Assembly (NCBI GenBank): GCA_020847015.1
Contig: JADLCW010000209.1
Location: forward strand, 1 to 9,875
Reading direction: 5' to 3'
From: Thermomicrobiales bacterium
Lineage (GTDB): Bacteria > Chloroflexota > Chloroflexia > Thermomicrobiales > UBA6265
Length of the DNA: 9,875 nt
Shown here piece after piece: positions 6,293 through 9,875 of the stretch. Below the pieces are notes generated by a model, which was not told the DNA's origin, did not search any database, and worked only from the letters and a program-made list of their open reading frames with translations. The stretch's first letter is position 1. Each line of letters begins with the position of its first letter. Position numbers and translations under genes: made by a program.

Positions 6293-7451
6293 TGATGGGC
6301 GCGGCGTCCGCCTCGGCGGCCAACGCCTCGCTCTTGGCGCGGAGTTGGCCGCAGGCGGCGTCGATCTCCAACCCCCGCGAGTAGCGGACGGTGGCGGGGA
6401 TGCCCGCCTGACGCAGCGTGGCGGCGAAGCGCTCGATGCCGGCCGCCTCGGGTCGCTCGAAGGGCAGCACGTCGACCGGGTTCAGCGGGATGATGTTGAC
6501 GTGGCAGAGCATGCCGCGCAGCAGGTCCGCCAGTTCGCGAGCCGTCGCGTCGTCGTCGTTGATGCCCTTCATCAGGGCGTATTCGAAGGAGATGCGCCGC
6601 CCGGTGCGGCCGATGAAGCGCTGGCAGGCGGCCAGCAGCTCCCGGATCGGGTAGCGCCGGTTGATCGGAGCCAACCGGTCGCGCAGGGCGTCGTTGGGCG
6701 CGTGGAGCGAGACGGCCAGATTGAGCTGATACGGCTCCTCGGCCAGCGCGTCGATCTTCGGCACGACCCCCGAGGTCGAAATGGTGATCCGCCGGGCGCC
6801 CATGTTCAGACCGGCCGGGTCGTGCAGGATGCCGATCATCCGCATCGTGGCGTCGTAATTGTGGAATGGTTCGCCCATCCCCATCATCACCAGATTGGTG
6901 AGCGCCCGGCCGCGCTCGCGCGCCTGGCGAGCCGCGCCGATGACCTGGGAGACCATCTCGCCCGCGGTCAGATTGCGGGTCAACCCGCCCAGCCCGGTCG
7001 CGCAGAAGGCGCACCCCACCGCGCAGCCGACTTGGCAGGAAACGCAGACTGTGGCCCGATCCGGGTAGAGCATGAGCACCGTCTCCACCAGTTGCCCGTC
7101 GGCCGTCTGGTAGAGCGTCTTGACGGTTTCGCCGGCGTCGGCGGTCAGTTCGCGCAGCGGGCGCAGGGTCGAGAGCGGCAACTGCGCGGTCAGGGTCGCC
7201 CGCAAATCCTTGGGCAAATTGGTCATCGCCGCGTAATCGGGCGCGAGCTGGACATAGACCCAGTTCCAGATCTGACGCGCCCGGTAGGGAGCCGCGCCCC
7301 AGTTCCGCAGCCGCGCTTCCAGTTCCGGCAGCGTCAGATCGTACAGACCGACTGGCCGGGCCGAGCGCGGCGCGATGCGGCGGGCAGTGACCGGCGGGGC
7401 GGCTGAGACAGGTGTTTCCATGTTGCGCGCTTCGGCGGCGGGTGTTTCCAT
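6285..7451 (-). CDS. rlmN: 23S rRNA (adenine2503-C2)/tRNA (adenine37-C2) methyltransferase
   Basis: This 388-residue radical-SAM enzyme methylates C2 of A2503 in 23S rRNA and, in many bacteria, A37 of some tRNAs. The N-terminal domain (GLYDLTLPELEARL, about 35-48, then YRARQIWNWVY) is the RNA-binding part typical of RlmN. The iron-sulfur motif is CAVGCAFC (C143, C147, C150). The conserved cysteine C136 in TVCVSCQVGC corresponds to E. coli C118, and C367 in IDAACGQL corresponds to the methyl-carrying C355. GMGEPFHN (191-198) is the SAM-binding GGE-like motif, and VSLHAPND and RISFEYALMKGIND follow as usual. All catalytic residues are present and the length is normal. Two starts compete: the ATG at 7451 and one at 7421, both beginning METP; neither has a clear Shine-Dalgarno. 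The long frame up to 7631 is not needed. The stop overlaps the GTG of the next gene. Confidence 0.95.
   Translation of the reverse strand: METPAAEARNMETPVSAAPPVTARRIAPRSARPVGLYDLTLPELEARLRNWGAAPYRARQIWNWVYVQLAPDYAAMTNLPKDLRATLTAQLPLSTLRPLRELTADAGETVKTLYQTADGQLVETVLMLYPDRATVCVSCQVGCAVGCAFCATGLGGLTRNLTAGEMVSQVIGAARQARERGRALTNLVMMGMGEPFHNYDATMRMIGILHDPAGLNMGARRITISTSGVVPKIDALAEEPYQLNLAVSLHAPNDALRDRLAPINRRYPIRELLAACQRFIGRTGRRISFEYALMKGINDDDATARELADLLRGMLCHVNIIPLNPVDVLPFERPEAAGIERFAATLRQAGIPATVRYSRGLEIDAACGQLRAKSEALAAEADAAPISG
7411..7451 (-). repeat. Duplicated 11-nt start region of rlmN
   Basis: The 11-mer ATGGAAACACC (minus strand) occurs at 7451-7441 and again at 7421-7411, exactly 30 nt apart and in frame, so two successive Met-Glu-Thr-Pro starts exist. 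It looks like a small tandem duplication of the start, and it makes the true start undecidable from sequence alone. Confidence 0.6.
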
Positions 7452-7601
7452 AACTGCGAAAGCGTACCACGCCCGCCACGCGGCCTCGGTCCGGCCGCCG
7501 GCCGACCGTTGGCGGCGCGCAGGTTGCGTGTCAATCGTCACGGACGATGCTTGCCGGCGCTGCTTCTGGCCGCTCCGCGCGGCGCTCCGTTCGTATCGAG
7601 G

Positions 7602-7607
7602 AAGGAG
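7602..7607 (+). promoter_or_regulatory. Strong Shine-Dalgarno of the sunset-domain gene
   Basis: AAGGAG lies 6 nt before the ATG at 7614. It decides the start: the frame is open upstream to 7509, but the added residues have no such site and would precede the N-terminal TM segment. Confidence 0.75.
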
Positions 7608-7613
7608 ACGAAG

Positions 7614-9485
7614 ATGCTGGTGCGATGGCAACCCCGGCTACGGCGAAGCAACACGTTAGTCGTGCTCCTGCTGACGGGCGGGATTGGCTGGGTCGTCTAT
7701 CGGGCGATCGGCATTGTGCGCCAACCGCTGCCGGAGGCGACTGGCGCTGGACAGGGCGAGCGACCGCTCGACCGGACTGAACCAGCCGGCCTCAGAGGCG
7801 CTCCACCCGCGGCGGCGCGGCGCGGCCCGGCCGGCGCCGCAACCGAACCGAGCCTCACCTGGCGCGGCGTGCCGGAAGCCGCCGCTGGCGCCGCCGGATT
7901 GGCCTCCTCCCGCGCCGCGAAACCGGCGGGAACCGGAACTGGCGCCGGAGCCGGGGCCCCGGCGGAGCCGAACCCCGAAGGCGCGCTGAACGATCTCGGT
8001 TTGCGCACCAGTGGCGATGCCGCCCTGCCCGAGGCGACCGCCGAAACCACCTTTGGAGCCGCTGACATTCGGGAAGATACCGCGCTGGGCGGCGCCATGC
8101 GCGACACCGGCGACCGCGAGCGCGATCTGGCTCCGCCGACCGCCGCTCCGGCCGCGACCGGTCCCCACCCCGAGACGATTGGCGAAGGAGTGAGCGCGAC
8201 GCCCTCGGAGTCCGGCGCGAGCGCCCGCGAAGGCGGCTCCAGCGCCCCGGCGGCGACGGCCGCTCCTCGCGTGGCCCCCTTGCCGCACCCGCACCCCGCC
8301 AATCGCATGGGCATTTTCTACGACACCCCCGAGGCGATGACGCTGTCGCCGAACGCCGAGCCGCCGACGCATATCGTCGGCGGGGAGCCGACCTCCACCG
8401 GCATCCCCCGCGCCGAGGTTCCCGTCGGTGTGCCGATCCACTACGCGGAAACCCCGGTGGAGGATCTGATTGCCGCCCCGCCGGCTCCGCCGAGCGATCC
8501 GAATGTCATCGTGCCGCACTTCAACGACTTCCCGGCCGGGGGCACGACGACGCCGATCGAGGACGTCGGGTCCGCAGCGGTTCCGGTCGAGGTGAAATCC
8601 GGCGAGAACGCGGGGCCGCCGCCTGGCGCGGCGCAGCCGCGAGCGACGGGTGGCGACGAGGCGATGGCGACGCCGTCGGACGCGCTCGTCGCATCGCCGC
8701 ACCGGGAACTCGCGGCGCTGCCCGCGACGGACTCGGTTGGGAAAACCGGCGCGGCCAGCGCCGCAAGCGCTGCTGACCGAGCTTCCGCGCCATCCGGCAA
8801 GGAAACCAGCGCGGCGCCACCGGCAGCGGCTCCCTCCGGTCGAACCGGGAGCGAGGCGGTCGGCATCGCGGCGGCCGCACAGACCGCTGCCGGCGGGGGA
8901 ACCACCCCGGTCATCTCGGCCGAGGACCACATCCGGCCGCACGGCGGCATCTGCCCGGACACCTACCCGATCAAGGGCAACGCCGGCTCGATGATCTTCC
9001 ACGAACCCGGCTCCGGCTCCTATAACCAGACCGTCCCCGAGGTGTGCTTCCGCGATGCCGCGGCGGCCGAGGCGGCCGGGTATCGTCGCTCGATCGCGGC
9101 GATTCGCGCCGACCGGGCGGTCGGGTTGGGCGCCGTGGCGGATACGATCGCGACGGCGATCCCACCCTCGGAAACGCAGGAGATCACGCAGCCGATGTCG
9201 AGCGAGGCGCGCGAGGAAGCACGCGCCGAGGCGGCGCGAAACCGCCAGCCGGCGAGCGGCGGGGCAACCCCGGCCGGGCGAACGCGCGCGACGCCGGTGC
9301 CGCAGGGCGCGGTGGCGGGCGACGGTTCGCACGATTGCCCGGCCGATCATCCGATCAAGGGCAACGCCAGTTCCCGCCTGTTTCACAAGCCGGGTCAGTT
9401 GGCGTACGAGCGCACGATTCCGGAATTGTGTTTCGCGGCGGCCGAGGACGCCGAAAACGCCGGCTACCGCGCCGCGAAGCAATAA
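7614..9485 (+). CDS. Membrane-anchored Ala/Pro-rich protein with two C-terminal sunset-like domains
   Basis: This 623-residue protein starts with a basic N-terminus (RWQPRLRR), one TM segment at about 13-35, and then about 400 residues of low-complexity, Ala/Gly/Pro/Glu-rich sequence that looks disordered. Basic residues before the TM put the rest outside. A somewhat more ordered stretch lies at about 232-320 (MGIFYDTPEAM, EPPTHIVGGEP, VPIHYAETPVEDL, VIVPHFNDFPAGG). The C-terminus has two copies, at 447-493 and 575-623, of a domain with CPxxxPIKGNA, H-x-PG, a Tyr, T-x-PE-x-CF and AE-x-AGYR, separated by an 80-residue linker. This matches what I know as the 'sunset' domain of unknown function, common in Chloroflexota and Actinobacteria. 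Each copy keeps two Cys 31 apart and a His in between, so metal or disulfide binding is plausible. Function unknown; it may be a surface or envelope-linked protein. A weak TTGCGT/GATGCT pair lies at 7524-7551. Confidence 0.85.
   Translation: MLVRWQPRLRRSNTLVVLLLTGGIGWVVYRAIGIVRQPLPEATGAGQGERPLDRTEPAGLRGAPPAAARRGPAGAATEPSLTWRGVPEAAAGAAGLASSRAAKPAGTGTGAGAGAPAEPNPEGALNDLGLRTSGDAALPEATAETTFGAADIREDTALGGAMRDTGDRERDLAPPTAAPAATGPHPETIGEGVSATPSESGASAREGGSSAPAATAAPRVAPLPHPHPANRMGIFYDTPEAMTLSPNAEPPTHIVGGEPTSTGIPRAEVPVGVPIHYAETPVEDLIAAPPAPPSDPNVIVPHFNDFPAGGTTTPIEDVGSAAVPVEVKSGENAGPPPGAAQPRATGGDEAMATPSDALVASPHRELAALPATDSVGKTGAASAASAADRASAPSGKETSAAPPAAAPSGRTGSEAVGIAAAAQTAAGGGTTPVISAEDHIRPHGGICPDTYPIKGNAGSMIFHEPGSGSYNQTVPEVCFRDAAAAEAAGYRRSIAAIRADRAVGLGAVADTIATAIPPSETQEITQPMSSEAREEARAEAARNRQPASGGATPAGRTRATPVPQGAVAGDGSHDCPADHPIKGNASSRLFHKPGQLAYERTIPELCFAAAEDAENAGYRAAKQ
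8952..9092 (+). repeat. Sunset-like domain, copy 1
   Basis: Residues 447-493 of the anchored protein: C447, PIKGNA (452-457), H463, PG (465-466), Y470, TVPEVCF (473-479, Cys at 478) and AEAAGYR (485-491). Compared with copy 2 it has Tyr instead of His before PIKGN (DTYPIKGN versus ADHPIKGN). Confidence 0.8.
9336..9482 (+). repeat. Sunset-like domain, copy 2
   Basis: Residues 575-623, up to the stop codon: C575, DHPIKGNASS (578-587), H591, PG (593-594), Y598, TIPELCF (601-607, Cys at 606) and AENAGYR (613-619). It aligns with copy 1 without gaps across the motif positions. Confidence 0.85.
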
Positions 9486-9515
9486 CCTGCCGCGGTCGTT
9501 CGCGCCGAGACGGCG

Positions 9516-9540
9516 TGGGGCGGTTTCACCGACCGCCCCA
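9516..9540. terminator. Hairpin between convergent genes, possible bidirectional terminator
   Basis: TGGGGCGGT (9516-9524) and ACCGCCCCA (9532-9540) form a 9-bp GC-rich stem with a 7-nt loop. It lies 30 nt after the stop of the sunset-domain gene and overlaps the stop and last codons of the convergent minus-strand gene. There is no T-run on either side, so the role is tentative. Confidence 0.45.
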
Positions 9541-9875
9541 GACCGCCAGCAGCACGATCACCACCACCAGAAACGCCAGCAGCAACGCCGCCAACCCGGC
9601 GCCTACCCCGCTTTCCAGCTCCCACGGCGCCGGTCGCTGCGACCACTCCGCCGCGATTTCAGAAACGTCGACAGACTCAGGGCGAATCGCATCCGGCGCG
9701 GGTTCGCGCGGCGCGGACGGTTCGTATGGGGCGGCTGCGGGGTTCGATCTCGGCGGAGCCGGCGCCGCGAACATCACCGGGCGCTGCGCCGGAGTTGGCG
9801 CCGGTTCGATCGTTGGCGGACGCCCTTCCCCCAGTGCACGCAGCCATTCCGGCAGGTCGTCGGGGGTGAGAAAGG
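9526..9875 (-). CDS. Pro/Ala-rich protein with a C-terminal TM anchor (partial)
   Basis: This is the C-terminal part (115 residues) of a gene entering from the right edge; the N-terminus is missing. The frame is open to the edge, where it reads FLTPDDLPEWLRALGEG, a compact motif that looks like part of a real protein, so I do not use the internal GTG/ATG at 9777-9772 as the start. A Pro/Ala/Glu-rich spacer follows (about 18-88) with WSQRPAPWELES near its end, then a single hydrophobic helix at about 90-112 and a short VWGGR end. It is probably a tail-anchored or C-terminally anchored membrane protein. I cannot assign a family. It is convergent with the sunset-domain gene. Confidence 0.75.
   Translation of the reverse strand, partial: FLTPDDLPEWLRALGEGRPPTIEPAPTPAQRPVMFAAPAPPRSNPAAAPYEPSAPREPAPDAIRPESVDVSEIAAEWSQRPAPWELESGVGAGLAALLLAFLVVVIVLLAVWGGR

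Noticed and set aside
6072..7406. A 444-codon plus-strand open frame
   Set aside because: Antisense to rlmN and the PCu(A)C-like gene; no motif, Arg/Gln/Gly-rich shadow.
7529..7534. Minus-strand TTGACA upstream of rlmN
   Set aside because: No TAnnnT-like -10 lies 15-18 nt downstream, so I could not build a promoter from it.
7656..9482. A 608-codon minus-strand open frame
   Set aside because: It is exactly antisense to the sunset-domain gene, which has a strong ribosome site, a TM segment and recognisable repeats; the antisense product is Arg/Gly low-complexity.

Overview
The window is GC-rich bacterial chromosome with no rRNA, tRNA, CRISPR array or insertion sequence that I can see. Ala/Pro/Arg-rich proteins, Tat-type signal peptides, and a C-terminal tandem repeat resembling the 'sunset' domain found in Chloroflexota and Actinobacteria suggest a Chloroflexota organism, perhaps near the Thermomicrobia. 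That placement is inference from protein style, not from a marker gene.

Layout, left to right: the 5' part of a Tat-exported SxxK serine hydrolase (minus strand, cut by the left edge); a divergent CaCA/CAX-type Ca2+/H+ exchanger (plus); a convergent Stf0-type sulfotransferase (minus); a seven-TM protein whose extracellular and membrane parts resemble a pentameric ligand-gated ion channel (minus); a near-ideal 18-bp hairpin; a two-gene operon of small acidic, apparently disordered proteins (minus); a 380-bp non-coding stretch; rlmN followed by an exported PCu(A)C-like protein, overlapping by 8 nt (minus); a divergent, membrane-anchored, Ala/Pro-rich protein ending in two sunset-like domains (plus); and a convergent C-terminally anchored Pro-rich protein that leaves the window on the right (minus).

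Most genes look like independent transcription units. Only the two small acidic genes (24-nt gap) and rlmN with the PCu(A)C-like gene (overlap) look co-transcribed. Several units deal with the cell surface or ion transport (hydrolase, exchanger, channel-like protein, PCu(A)C-like protein, sunset protein), but nothing in the sequence ties them into one pathway. The most noteworthy items are the channel-like protein with three extra N-terminal TM helices, the PCu(A)C-like protein that has lost most copper ligands, and the tandem sunset-domain surface protein. I found no clear defence or mobile system.
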